Assembly (NCBI GenBank): GCA_002794785.1
Contig: NBBA01000003.1
Span: forward strand, 806,001-870,000
Origin: Coniferiporia sulphurascens
Taxonomy: Eukaryota; Basidiomycota; Agaricomycetes; Hymenochaetales; Hymenochaetaceae
Direction: 5' to 3'
DNA: 64,000 bases
Shown here: piece after piece, positions 12,456-23,284 of the stretch
Layout: the number at the start of each line of letters is the position of its first letter
How positions within the stretch are numbered: position 1 is the first letter of the stretch
The notes under the pieces: model-generated
Databases searched by the model: none
The model's input: the letters and a program-made list of their open reading frames with translations, nothing else
What the model was told of the DNA's origin: nothing
Translations under genes and position numbers: made by a program

Positions 12456-13391
12456 ACTAGTGCCATCTTATTAACTACCATGACTAGTCACGGTGTTAGT
12501 TGTACCAGTACTCTCCCTGCCATCACGAGCCCTACTAGTTCCTCCGCTCAAACTCTGTCAACCAGCGGCGTCATGGGCGAAACTGTTTCCAGTGGCTTCC
12601 CCACTCAAGCTGCATCCATTGCTGCACCATCTCAGAGCCTAATCAATACAACCGTTTTACCCCCACAAAAGCTAAATCCAGGCATTGTTTTTGTTGCCGT
12701 TGTGTTACCTGTTGCTCTGCTCATCATCACCACTGTCGTTCTTCTTAGGCGCCATGGTGCATTGAGACGTTATGCTCAGGCATTATCTGGAGCTCTCAGT
12801 GTTGGCATAGGTTCCGGGAATCACACAGAGCCAGGACCGGAGCTGAGTGAAGCTTCTGTGTTCCCTTTTGTAACTACGACTCTCTCTCACATCGCTGAAT
12901 GCCACGGCAGGCCTGACTCTGGCGAGGCTATCGGTATCATGGCTGATACTAGCGGGAAACACAATCCTTCCAATGAAGACATTGCCAAGGATGGCATGCG
13001 CTCCATACACACAGAGATGCCGCAGCTGTTACAAGGTGAGCATTTCAGCACGTCTCCCACCTTTGCTTACCCAGACGACGGCCGGCTCATGTTTTTGTCA
13101 CAAGACAGCTCGTCTACTATTGCCGTGCATGATGGCCCTAACCACCCTACCCCTCCAGGTACAATTAGACACAGTGTTGAGCATGCGCCTATGCCGACTC
13201 AGGGAGATGCTGTATCTTTGATTATGCGGGAGATCAGCGATATGCGTGCTCAGATATCAGACCTGCACATGCGCCAGGTGCAGGTAGGACAGTGCATGTC
13301 TTCCTTCTTGCCTCATGAGCAGGCGAACGGCTTGCAAGATGTTCTGGACGAGATTTCGCTGGCTCCGCTGACCTATCGCGAGGAGGAATAG

Positions 13392-14299
13392 ATATAGCCA
13401 GATTGCTGTGTGGCGAAGAGGTGATGATCTCGACTTTTGCTTTTTTCTGTTCTTTGCAACCTGCAGTTCTCAATTAGACGCATCAAGGGAATTTTACTAC
13501 TGGCTGATAGGAGGTTAGGGGTCCCATGTTTTGAGTGAGTTCCCATACGAAAACGATGAAGATGTGTCCCCCTTTCTCTGCTTCCCCCCTTGCGCCAGCT
13601 TTTAGATGCTCTTTCACTGTGTCATCAAAAAGGAAGATTGCGACTTCAGATCAGCTGTCCTTTTTGTAAAAAAAGCTGTGGGGGCATCAGAACCTATGAA
13701 TCACCTTTGCTGGCTGGGTCAATCACGCATCTCTGTCTGTGGATATGAGTCGAAAACCGCACTGCTTCCGCTGAATAAAATCAGGCTTCGCGTTGTGAGT
13801 TGCAGTCCGCATTCTATATTGTTTGATTTCTCGTCTCTGTACCTATGTTGCTCTCTTTGCTCATGGATTAGTGGTTGGGACTGAGTGACCTCACGACACT
13901 GGGGAACGACCCTGCGAAGGACTCGGATGTTGCCAGCTGGGCGTTTGGAATGGTCGGTATACTGGATTTTGGAGTTAAACGTGCGTACATGAAGTGGGGT
14001 GGAGCAATTACTCACAGGGTTCCACTCACGCATTGGTCGGGAAGTAGTATGCCAGATCGGCTGCATGATTTCCAGGTGGCACGGCACATTCCCCCTTAAG
14101 AAGGTGTGAGCCACAAATATGTATTGGTGCTATGGATGGAAAAACAAGCATTGAAAGATTGCCCCTTTAATGCATATTAGGAGTTATCAAACTTGTGTTT
14201 AAGGCCTTGTTTAATCCGCGTTTTTTTCCCCCTAAACAGCGAAACAAGTGAAACAACGAAACGAGAAAGTTCTCATTTTGCTGTTTAAGCGCAAACTAA
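13392..14299. other. 3' flank of copy B, with a block shared with the flanks of C and D
   Basis: About 13870-14150 is recognisably the same sequence as 32660-32930 (after C) and 35890-36150 (after D). In all three the block includes a reading with GMV(G/S)(V/I)L and a downstream stretch resembling RRVPPTRWSGSSMLDRL. It is open in D and in B but broken after C. It may be part of the ancestral duplication unit or a decayed exon; I do not recognise it. A sequence beginning AAGGCCTTGTTTAATC near 14202 resembles the starts of MITE-like sequences near 23610 and (reverse strand) 33270. Confidence 0.45.
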
Positions 14300-15232
14300 T
14301 ACAGTCAATCACCAGCTAATAGGACAGCACTGGTCACTGGACCATTTGGCCAGAAAGTGCTATTCCCATTCGATTCTGCCCTTTTTTTTTGTGAATTGCA
14401 GTGAAAAGCATGCCTCTGGCTATTATCAGAATATATCAAGGGTTTTGGGTGAAAATTGAGCAAGGAAAATTGAAAATACCTGTACAAATCCCAAAATGAA
14501 ATGTTGCAAGAAATGTTTTAAAGAGAATAACATTAAATGTGCTACATTTAAGTAGAAACTTGAAAACATACACCAATACTATACCTCATATCTTCATATG
14601 GGAAAAACAATCATCAAAATTGACTTGAAATCAGTGGAGAAATAAATAAAACAAGAAGATGCAAGGGTGACATGCCAGTGACCATGTGATGCAGGTGCCT
14701 CAGATGCAACCTTCCAGTGTCCTCAAGGTCTATGTCGTACACTCCTTGCTGGCAAGGAGATCCCTTACGAAAAAAATAATTTATTACCTTTGTGTGCTCT
14801 ATCACTTGCTTGTCTCTTTATCAGTTCCTCTCCAATGGTCAACAAAGCAAAATCCGCTGCAAGAAAAGCACATGAAGCCACACACTGGCAGGAAAAAGAC
14901 AGCCTCTACACAATAGCAACAGACATTTATCTGGCCGAGCAGCAGAAGCCACCTGGGCAGGAGTGGAAGGGCTTGTGAACAGTCTGTACAGAGGTTAGTG
15001 ATGAGCATTTTGCTCAGACACGTCATTGGATCCCATTGTCTTCATCTACTCTTGGCCGGCTTGTAAAGGGAGGCAAGCTCAGGTCTGAGTCCAATGCAGA
15101 GAGGAGCTGGATTACCCCAGAGGAGACTGAGACTATCATTGCATTCGCAATTGAAATGGCACAGTGAGGCTTCCCCTTAACATGGGGTCAGCTTACTGAG
15201 CATGCAAACTTGATCCTGAGGGTGTTAAGCTC

Positions 15233-15782
15233 AATAGTTACGTGGTGATCGACATCAGGGCTTCCTGATCATCAGGGCAAGTAGTATGGCAACGGGGCTT
15301 CCTAGATGTCGTAAGTCAAAGGTGATTGGCAATGGGGCTTCCTGATCATCGAGAAGGTATGCAGTGTCTTCTTAGAGGAGTCGGGTTACAACAAAGTGCC
15401 AGATGATGAGGTAGAGCACACAGAGGGCACTGAGGCGCATATAATGGGCTTGTATGAACAAAGAGCACAAGCTTAGGGCTTGTGCGATCTACATTACATG
15501 CTTATATGCTACTCTATGTGTTTGCTACTGTAGGGTTGTGTATAAGGTTGTTTACATGGCTATGGAAGGTCATGGAAACCCAAGGAATGTCTTGGTAATA
15601 CAAGTTCGGTGATCAGTAAGCAAAGCACATCATGATGGTGCAATATGGCATCATCATGGCGTCTTATGGTGTAAGGTGAATAAGGATGAGTAAGGAGGAG
15701 AAATGGGGGAGTTGCACTGACTGGTGATGACGAAGAGTAAGTGAGTCAGCACAATATGGGAAAGTAAAGGAAAATTGTAACA
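15233..15782 (-). mobile_element. Solo LTR, TGTTACAA...TTAACA family, reverse orientation
   Basis: 550 bp starting TGTTAAGCTC and ending TTGTAACA, flanked by GAGGG (15228-15232, 15783-15787). It is the reverse complement of the LTRs at 15819 and 17351. Confidence 0.9.
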
Positions 15783-15818
15783 GAGGGCATGGCTTGGAAA
15801 TGACTTCCCATCTACAGG

Positions 15819-16380
15819 TGTTACAATTTTTCCTTTACTTTCCCATTACTGCGCTGACTCACTTCCTCTTCATCATCACCAGTCAGCGCAACTCCCCCAT
15901 TTCTCTGCCTTACTCATCCTTATTCACCTTACACCATAAGACACCATGATGATGCCATATTGCACCATCATGATGTGCTTTGCTTACTGATCACCGAACT
16001 TGTATTACCAAGGCCTTCCTTGAGGTTCTATGACACTCCTTAGTCTGGTAAACACACCTAACCAAGTCGCTACAGTAGCAAACACCTAGAGTAGCATATA
16101 AGCATGTAACTTTAGTAGCACAAGCCCTAAGCTTGTGCTCTTTGTTCATACAAGCCCATTATCTGCTACCACCAAGACTATTGTGTGCCTGTTGGCCAGT
16201 ACCTGCTTCGTCATAACCCAACTCGCTAAAGGAAGCCTACTGTGTCCACATTGTCGATCAGGAAGCCCCATCGCTGATCATCCTCGACTTACGACATCTA
16301 GGAAGCCCCGTTGCCATACTACCAGCTCTGACGATCAGGAAGCCCCGACGTCAATCACCACATAACCGTTGAGCTTAACA
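15819..16380 (+). mobile_element. Solo LTR, TGTTACAA...TTAACA family
   Basis: 562 bp starting TGTTACAATTTTTCC and ending GAGCTTAACA, flanked by ACAGG (15814-15818, 16381-16385). It lies 36 bp from the inverted copy at 15233-15782; the two insertions are independent because each has its own TSD. Confidence 0.9.
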
Positions 16381-17350
16381 ACAGGTGTTGGCAAGAATTG
16401 GACCGATCACTTTATCATAAAGCATTCAGATCATATCAAAGTCTATCTTTCTCATCCCCTTGACACAAAGCATGCACATGCAGTTAATTCTACTGTAAAC
16501 ACTGCATGGTTTGACCTACTTGGGAAGTACATCAAGACATACAATATTCAGCCTGAATGCCTTTCTGGCTCTGATGAAAGTGGATTCATGCTTGGATCTT
16601 TCTTTCGCAAATATGTCATAGGTCCAGCAGGGGAGAAGACAGTGAAGGAAGTCATTTGCGAAAACCGGGAGCTAGTGACAGTCCTGTGCACAATATGTGC
16701 AGATGGCACATCTCTTCCCCCACTCATAATTTTCAAGGGAAAATCTTTTTTCACCAAATGGGGAATGAATAACCCACTTGATTGCCAGTGAGTCATACTA
16801 GCATACATGGTTCAGCATATTCTAAAGCACATCTAAAAGGATTGGAAGGTCAGAAACAGGCTGGACAAATGGTGAAATGGGTGTTGTGTGGATAAAAAAC
16901 TTCGACAAACTTACAGCATCAAGTACCTCTGGATGTGCCCAACTCCTTCTTGTTGATGGGCACAGCTCACATTACACTGCCGAGTTCCTTTGCCATGCCC
17001 AGGAGCACAACATACATGTTCTATGCTACCCTTCCCACAGCACACATGTCTACCAAGATCTAGATGTATCTTGCTTCAGGATCTTGAAATGGTTCTATTC
17101 TGAGGAGAGGGAAATTTTCGAGTGCCAGGGTAACAGAAAAGTGAAAAAAGAGGATTTCCTATGTGTTTATGCTGCTGCACATGTATGGGCATTTACTCCA
17201 GAAACCATCAAGGCTGCATTTTCGAAGATGGGTGTATACCCATTTAACCCCAATGCAATAAAAGCTGACCTTCTAAAGCCAAGTATCGAGAGCTCATGCA
17301 TTGGCAGTGGACTCCCTCTTGCACACTCCCAGATGTCGACACCTGTCCAA

Positions 17351-17909
17351 TGTTACAATTTTCCTTTACTTTCCTTTTATTGCGCTGACTCACTTCCTCT
17401 TCGTCATCATCAGTCAGCGCAACTCCCCCATTTCTCTCCCTTACTCATCCTTATTAACCTTACGCCATAAGACACCATGATGACACCTTATTGCACCATC
17501 ATGATGTGCTTTGCTTACTGATAGCCCTACTTGTATTACCAAGGGATTCCTTGGGTTTCCATGACCTTCCATAGTCTGGTAAACTACCCTACACAGGCTG
17601 CTACAGTAGTAAACACATAGAGTAGCATATAAGCATGTAACTTCCGTAGCACAAGCCCTAAGCTTGTGCTCTTTGTTCATACAAGCCCATTATCTGCTAT
17701 CACCAGTCTACTGTGTGCCGCTGTGCCACTAGTCGCTTTGTCGTAACCCGACTCAGCTAAGAAGCCTACCACGTCCACATCATCGATCAGGAAGCCCCAC
17801 TGATGATCATCTTCGACTTACGACATCTAGGAAGCCCCGTTGCCATACCATCAGTTCCAACAATCAGGAAGCCCTGACGTCGATCACCGCGTAACCGTTG
17901 AGCTTAACA
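17351..17909 (+). mobile_element. Solo LTR, TGTTACAA...TTAACA family
   Basis: 559 bp with the same ends as the LTR at 15819. Flanks are TCCAA and TCCGA, a 5-bp TSD with one transition. Its removal joins the transposase frame (STPVQ to VVSQLLKDAQ). Confidence 0.88.
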
Positions 17910-18979
17910 TCCGAGTTGTCTCACAGCTCCTTAAAGATGCTCAGTCACATCAGTCATCTGAAAATGCCTCACTTGCCTCCTTGAGAGACGCGTCTACAAA
18001 TCCATCTGCATGCATGTCTGAAAGAGGTTCAGGGTGCTCTTCGCCAGTTGATTTTGCAGGGATGTTCGAGATGCAGCAGTTAGCAGATGAATCACTCAAG
18101 GCTCTCAAGAACTCATCTGTTGGCTTTTTATTCTCTAATCAACCCATTGTGTCGTCATCAAAACTACCACCACTAAACTTTGCCCCTCCCCCACCTATTG
18201 ATGACTTCGTGAAACCCCTCCTTGATGCAATGCCAGAGACAGAACACAAGCACAGTCTCCAGCAGGCAATCCAGGCCCTACAGAAATGACAGGCTTACCA
18301 GGATGGCCAGATTGTGGGCATGCAATCATCCCTGCTTCTTCAGGAAACATACTGTGAAAAAATTAGAGGTCAGCTGAAAGGCAAGGAGAAGAAGAAGGAG
18401 ACTGGCACCAGGCTGCTCAGGGATGGCATGCCTGTTGCACTTTCATCAGATGAGTTTTACAGGTTAGCCATCACCAGACAAAGTGAATGAGTTGCTGCTG
18501 ATAAAGAAAAGGAGCTGGCCAGACAGATTTGGCTCTCAAGGGCAGAAGATTTGAAGAAATGGAAGTTGGCCAACAATCTTTGTAAGGTTGAGAATGAGCA
18601 GGTGAAGGCACAGTACAAGCTCCAGGTGTTAGGACCAAGGGTAACTGTGGTTAGCCGATGGAACAAGTAGTCAAGATAGAGTTGAGGCATGTGATTGAGT
18701 CAAGAATAAGTCGGTAGATGTTGGTACTTCACTCAGGAGAAGTCTGAGAGAATTGAGAAGGTGAATTAAACTGGGGTTCTAGGCTGGCCTAGGCCCGTCT
18801 TAAATACATGTAGAAGAAGCTCCACTTGAATGTGCTCCACAGTGGATGCTCCACTATGCTCTGCAGTTGGAGCTATGATGCCTCACAGCATCGTCATAGG
18901 CCCCACTGACTTGGAGCTGCATACCAGTGCAAATGACACCATAAGGTGATCATATGAGAAATAACTATCTACAATTGGC

Positions 18980-19055
18980 CATGGGTGCTCCACTGAGCTC
19001 CACTGCGCTCCATGCGCTCCGCTATGCTCCACTAGGCTCCACTGAGCTCATAATG
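18980..19055. repeat. Short degenerate tandem repeat of GCTCCACT-type units
   Basis: About eight copies of a roughly 8-11 bp unit (GCTCCACTG, GCTCCGCTAT, GCTCCACTAG) lie inside the TGTTAGGA element; looser copies occur around 18820-18890. Confidence 0.6.
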
Positions 19056-20149
19056 AAGTCATACACTGTCATAATGACTCTACCATGACGCTTAGGCTGT
19101 GTGCACCACCCCACCGTTACAGCATGCTACCCTGTAGACTTATGTGCTGGTGGCTTGATGTTGATATGCTGCCTAACAGCTTGGATGAGGTAAGTCGTTA
19201 ACTTGTCTGGTTGGCCTCCTGTACTGGTTCCTGCATGTTGTCTTGTCATCTTGGACACTTGTCATTTAGAGTTTGTGGCTGGCTTCGGTAAGCGCTTCGG
19301 TTCCTGCCGAGTGTGGCTTAATTGCATAATGCGATATTGGCTAAAGGTCCATAGGCGGGTACCTTTCAGTCAGTGTCCTGTTGTCGATCATGTTATCCAG
19401 CGGTTCGTTAATGTGGTTTATCCTAGTGATACATCTTGTGTATCCTGGAGGTGGCGCCGGGGGTGATCCATTTGATAACCATAGTGTTATCATGTAAAGA
19501 TTAACATTGCCGATCTGTTGATTGGCAGTCGTTGATCCCTTTGCTGATAGATTCTCGAAGAGGGTGATTACCTTTGCACGTAATCAGTGAGCATTAGCTA
19601 GGAATGTGTTATCCTGCAATGTCCTGTACAGGAAGGATCCTGAGACCACTCGTAGGTCACATTCCTTGTCATGTATGTGCAGGTTCACTATCGTCTGGAC
19701 ATGGATGTTGTGCAAAAACTCCTGTACATCGAAGATGTACATTTGTACTGTGTGCGTTACCCTGACCTCCATGCCATCGCCTATAGGGTCTACAGCATGA
19801 TCTGTAGTTACCTGGCAGTTTGTGTACCCTGCCATGTAAAAGCATTTGGTTATTACTGTGTTAAATGCTTCCCATGATTGATTGTATGCGGTCTGGCATC
19901 AGTGGCAGAGTCTTTAGCAGTCGCTTGAGCATCATGATTGGCCTGATGTTCCCAAGAAGTCCTGGTTTTCTAGTTAGTTCTGTCCCCATGTTGAATGATC
20001 ACTGGATAGTCTCTGTGGGAGTCCCTTCCTGTATTGGTAGTCGCTGGTGTTGTTGTCTAAGCTTGTAAGCAAGCTTATTCATCAATTTGTAAGCCCAGGG
20101 CTCACTACTCCGACAACTACTGGTATTCTGACATGCATGCTGGCGGATC

Positions 20150-20240
20150 CGACGCAGACCGCCAGGCCGGACACACACTGTCGGACAGGACACAGTCCGA
20201 CGCACACTGTCGGACTGGACACAGACAGACGGAGCTAATC
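20150..20240. repeat. Tandem repeat of CACACTGTCGGAC-type units
   Basis: Repeats of ACACACTGTCGGACAGGACACAG variants run over about 90 bp inside the TGTTAGGA element. Confidence 0.5.
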
Positions 20241-20440
20241 CTTACACCAGCGGAGCCGACGCACTCGCTGCACATCAGACACCCATATGCGTCGGACTAT
20301 TGCATGTGTCCGCCCGTCGGTCACCTGACCGGACCGATGGTCACATGATCGGAATTCCTCCGGACTGTACAGATCTACACTTACATAATTCCCCTGCTAT
20401 TCCTGTCCGCTTTCCGTGCCTTTGTTGCCTCAGTCTATCT

Positions 20441-21281
20441 GTTAAGCTCAACGGTTACACAGTGATTGACGTCGGGGCTTCCTGATTGTCGAGGCTGATG
20501 GTGATGACAATGGGGCTTCCTAGATGTCATAAGTCGAAGGTGATCGTCGATGGGGCTTCCTGATCGGCGATGTGGACATGGTAGGCTTCTTGGAGGAGTC
20601 AGGTTATGACGAAGTGCCAGATGAGGGGAGTGTTACAATTTTTCCCTTACTTCCCCTTAATGCGCTGACTCATTTCCTCTTCATCATCATCAGTCAGCGC
20701 AACTCTCCCATTTCTCTGCCTTACTCATCCATTATTCACCTTACACCATAAGACGCCATGATGACGCCTTCTTGCACCATCATGACGTGCTTTGCTTACT
20801 GACCACCGTACTTGTATTACCAAGGCATTCCTTGAGTTTCCATGACCTTCCATAGTCTGGTAAACATACCTAACCAAGTCGCTACAGTAGCAAACACATA
20901 GAATAGCATATAAGCATGTAACTTCAGTAGCACAAGCCCTAAGCTTGTGCTCTTTGTTCATACAAGCCCATTATCTGCTACCACCAGTCTACCGCGTGCC
21001 TCCTAACCAAGTAACCCCTTCGTCGTAACCCGACTCGCCCTAAAGAACCTCACACGCCATATCGTCGATCAGGAAGCCCCATCGACGATCACCTTCGACT
21101 TACGACATCTAGGAAGCCCCGTTGCCGTACCATCAGTCTCGACGATCAGGAAGCCCCGACGTCGATCAACGCGTAACCGTTGAGCTTAACAGGGAGAGAG
21201 CACACAGATGGCACTGAGGCACAGATAATGGGCTTGTATGAACAAAGAGCACAAGCTTAGGACTTGTGCTACTGAAGTTAC
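20441..21281 (-). mobile_element. Partial older LTR of the TTAACA family, split by a younger copy
   Basis: 20441-20630 and 21192-21281 are consecutive parts of a reverse-orientation LTR. The plus-strand copy at 20631-21191 sits in it with a GGGAG duplication. The distal third is missing: the sequence stops where the LTR at 21282 begins. Confidence 0.7.
20631..21191 (+). mobile_element. Solo LTR, TTAACA family, nested in an older LTR of the same family
   Basis: 561 bp, TGTTACAATTTTTCCC to GAGCTTAACA, flanked by GGGAG on both sides (20626-20630, 21192-21196). Confidence 0.9.
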
Positions 21282-21830
21282 TGTTAAGCTCAATGGTTAT
21301 GTGGTGATCGATGTCGGGGCTTCCAGATCGTCAGTGCTGATGGTGACAACAACGGGGCTTCCTAGATGTCGTAAGTCGAAGGTGATCATCGGTGGGGCTT
21401 CCTGATCGACAATGGATACACAGTGGGCTTCTGAGTAGAGTCGGGTTACAACAAAGTGACTAGTGGCACAGCGGCACACAGTGGACTGGTAGTGGCAGAT
21501 AATGGGCTTGTATGAACTAAGAGCACAAGCTTAGGGCTTGTGCTACTGACGTTACATGCTTATATGCTACTTTATGTGTTTACTACTGTAGTGGCCTGTG
21601 TAAGGTAGTTTACCAGACTATGGAAGGTCATGGAAACCCAAGGAATACCTTGGTAATACAAGTAGGGCTATCAGTAAGCAAAGCTTGTCATGATGGTGCA
21701 ATAAGGCGTCATCATGGTGTCTTATGGTGTAAGATGAATAAGGAATAGAAATGGGGGAGTTGCGCTGACTGATGATGACAAAGAGGAAGTGAGTCAGCGC
21801 AATAAGGGGAAGTAAAGGAAAATTGTAACA
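21282..21830 (-). mobile_element. Solo LTR, TTAACA family, reverse orientation, no clear TSD
   Basis: 549 bp, TGTTAAGCTC to TTGTAACA. The left flank is GTTAC and the right flank CCTTT, so no duplication is seen. This copy abuts the truncated older LTR and probably arose by recombination between LTRs rather than simple insertion. Confidence 0.75.
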
Positions 21831-22219
21831 CCTTTGTCCTTTCTGTCCTAGGCTGAACTTTAGTGTTGCCAACTCCAGTTGGCTTCCACAATTCCTAACA
21901 CCAGGTTGCAGAGTGGGATGGACAAAAGGTGAAAGCAAAGGTGGATGGGGTCAAATTTTCTGAAAAAAAGCCTCTTTGTGGCCATTTGAAGCCTGCATTG
22001 CCCAAGCCACAGAAGATTATTGATCTTAATGACAATCTGGACAGCACAGAGTGCATTGACATTCATGGAGTCGACGAGGCCAATGAAGACAACAAGGATG
22101 ATGAGGATGAATGATCTGTGGCAGACTTTGGCCAAGTGTGGGAAAACATGTCCTGATGAGTGGTACAGGCTTCAATATCACCAGAATACTCTGTTCCACT
22201 ATATCCAATTACCACACAT

Positions 22220-23106
22220 CATAGGATCGATCCTATGCTGTCGGCCACAGTGGATCCGATCCAGGACCCCCTTCACGCATTACCATATATATCCAGTATG
22301 CAGATCATATGACTAATTAATTATGTAAATAAAATAATTTAGACCCGGAATTGAACCCAGAGCCATAAAATTACCATATTGGTATACATTAACCAATTAG
22401 CCACACAACCTTTTCATACTTAAATAAACTTAAGAGGTATATGGACTTGCATTGCAAATTAGTTACTAATTTTGCTAATTCCTTTACAATGCACCATACT
22501 TTTGTAGTAATGCTATTAGTAAAGGTGTTGTAATGTGATTAGAAATTGATGTATTGTAATTAGCAGAAGCACTATAATGCTACTGAAAAAGCGGTGTAAT
22601 GCTGTTACAAACTGTTGTAATGTTATTATAAAAGTGTTGTAATGTAATTGAAAAAGCGGTGTATTGCTAATGGAAAAGTGTTGTAATAGCATTAGAAAAG
22701 TGCTGTAATGGCATTATAAAAGTGTTTTAATGTAATCGAAAAAGCGGTGTAATGCTAATAGAAACGCGTTGTAAGAGCATTAGAAAAGTGCAGTAATGGC
22801 ATTAGAAAAATGTTGTAATGTCATTAAAACAAAGTGCAGTAATGGAATAAGCAGAATTGTTACTAAGTTTACAATGTGAGCTTATATAAGCTCTAAATTT
22901 ACAGAAGTACTGAAAGATTGTGTGGCTAAGTGGTTAATGTGTACCAATATGGTAATTTTATGGCTCTGGGTTCAGTTCTGGGTCTAAATTATTTTATTTA
23001 CATAATTAATTAGTCATATGATCTGCATATTGGATATATATGGTAATGTGTGAAGGGGGTCCTGGATCGGATCCACTGTGGCCGACAGCATAGGATCGAT
23101 CCTATG
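22220..23106. mobile_element. 0.89-kb element with long terminal inverted repeats and palindromic ends
   Basis: About 190 bp at each end are inverted copies of each other (22220-22410 and 22920-23106). Both extreme ends are the perfect 18-bp palindrome CATAGGATCGATCCTATG. Each arm contains a tRNA-like stretch: TGGCTAAGTGG resembles a pol III A box, and GGTTCAGTTCT or GGTTCAATTCC resembles a B box. The centre is AT-rich with about 22-bp repeats. There is no open frame, so it is non-autonomous. It lies in the 3' untranslated part of the pogo element; the TSD is unclear because of the palindromic edges. Confidence 0.8.
22500..22855. repeat. Degenerate ~22-bp tandem repeat inside the inverted-repeat element
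   Basis: About 15 units of the form GTGTTGTAATGNNATTAGAAAA, with variants carrying GCGGTGTAATGC or GTGCAGTAATGG. They fill the centre of the element. Confidence 0.8.
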
Positions 23107-23284
23107 GCATCCCATTGCCTGCTATATCTCACTCAATTTTGCTCATTATCTTCTCAAATTTTGTGGATCAGTAGCCATACTTACATAGAACATAAATATA
23201 ATTTTTTTTTTGCGATGTTGTGGGTTAAACTGTGGAAATTAACTAAACACACTTCAGTATTCCATTAGCCGGTGATTGACTGTA

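Larger units (their letters stand above)
5289..13391 (+). pseudogene. Copy B: PPxY-family membrane protein gene split by a LINE
   Basis: The coding sequence runs 5391-5739 and resumes at 12470-13391; the LINE lies between copies of a 14-bp TSD. Taking out the LINE plus one TSD copy gives one open frame of 422 codons from the ATG at 5393. It stays open across a predicted 59-bp intron to an upstream ATG at 5289. The distal part holds a Ser/Thr-rich region, a transmembrane segment (IVFVAVVLPVALLIITTVVL), RRHGALRR, and the tail stretch MRQVQVGQCM. The C-terminus is LAPLTYREEE, so the PPxY of the other copies is PLTY here and the motif is lost. No other damage is visible, so the LINE is the main lesion and may be fairly young. 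It is more divergent from C-G than they are from each other. Confidence 0.7.
18627..21900. mobile_element. LTR-type insertion with TGTTAGGA/TCCTAACA ends, itself carrying nested LTRs
   Basis: Starts TGTTAGGACC and ends TTCCTAACA, with perfect 8-bp inverted termini, and is flanked by CCAGG (18622-18626, 21901-21905). The transposase frame rejoins exactly (QYKLQ to VAEWDGQ). After subtracting the LTR cluster 20441-21830 about 1.9 kb remains. No internal gene is recognised, and no second copy of its ends was found inside. It is most simply a long solo LTR or a non-autonomous element of a third family. Confidence 0.75.
14835..22114 (+). pseudogene. Pogo-like transposase, interrupted by four insertions
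   Basis: From ATG 14835 the protein shows a CENP-B-like DNA-binding region (STLGRLVKGGK, ILRAWLGNDFPSTGVGKNW across two LTR insertions, SHPLDTKHAHAVN). A DDE nuclease domain follows with GSDESGF (D1), LLLVDGHSSH (D2) and QDLDVSCF (D3). D2 and D3 are 35 residues apart, and the family's usual QPLD is QDLD here. VYPFNPNAI follows the core, then an acidic C-terminus ending at 22114. A 41-bp GTGAGT...AAAG intron near 16788-16828 restores frame between NNPLDC and the next segment. Every LTR junction rejoins in frame after removal of one TSD. Remaining stops (14976, about 15165, 18287, about 18488) are TGA in place of an expected Arg codon. It would cut and paste the element at TA sites; it is inactive as it stands. 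Confidence 0.85.
14302..23282 (+). mobile_element. Pogo-type DNA transposon (DD35D), carrying five nested insertions
   Basis: The left end reads TA|CAGTCAATCACCAGCTAAT and the right end is its inverse, ending GGTGATTGACTG|TA (23271-23284). This gives a terminal inverted repeat of about 24 bp with a TA duplication, the hallmark of Tc1/mariner/pogo. Inside is a single transposase gene (14835-22114). Inserted in it are solo LTRs at 15233-15782, 15819-16380 and 17351-17909, a nested LTR-type insertion at 18627-21900, and an inverted-repeat element at 22220-23106. Without these the element is about 3.1 kb, a normal size for pogo elements. Confidence 0.85.

Noticed and set aside
14202..14301. AAGGCCTTGTTTAAT as the left end of the pogo element
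   Set aside because: The inverted partner and TA duplication place the left end at 14302; the AAGGCC string is shared with other MITE-like sequences in direct, not inverted, orientation.
19584..19835. 83-residue minus-strand frame inside the TGTTAGGA element
   Set aside because: Protein-like composition but isolated, without recognisable domain or continuation; not enough to call a gene.
15233..21830. CRISPR-like or other regularly spaced array
   Set aside because: The repeats are 550-560 bp LTRs with individual TSDs; no short spaced repeats, and the DNA is eukaryotic.
22916..22990. A functional tRNA gene
   Set aside because: A- and B-box-like strings are present but acceptor and T stems do not pair; at best tRNA-derived.
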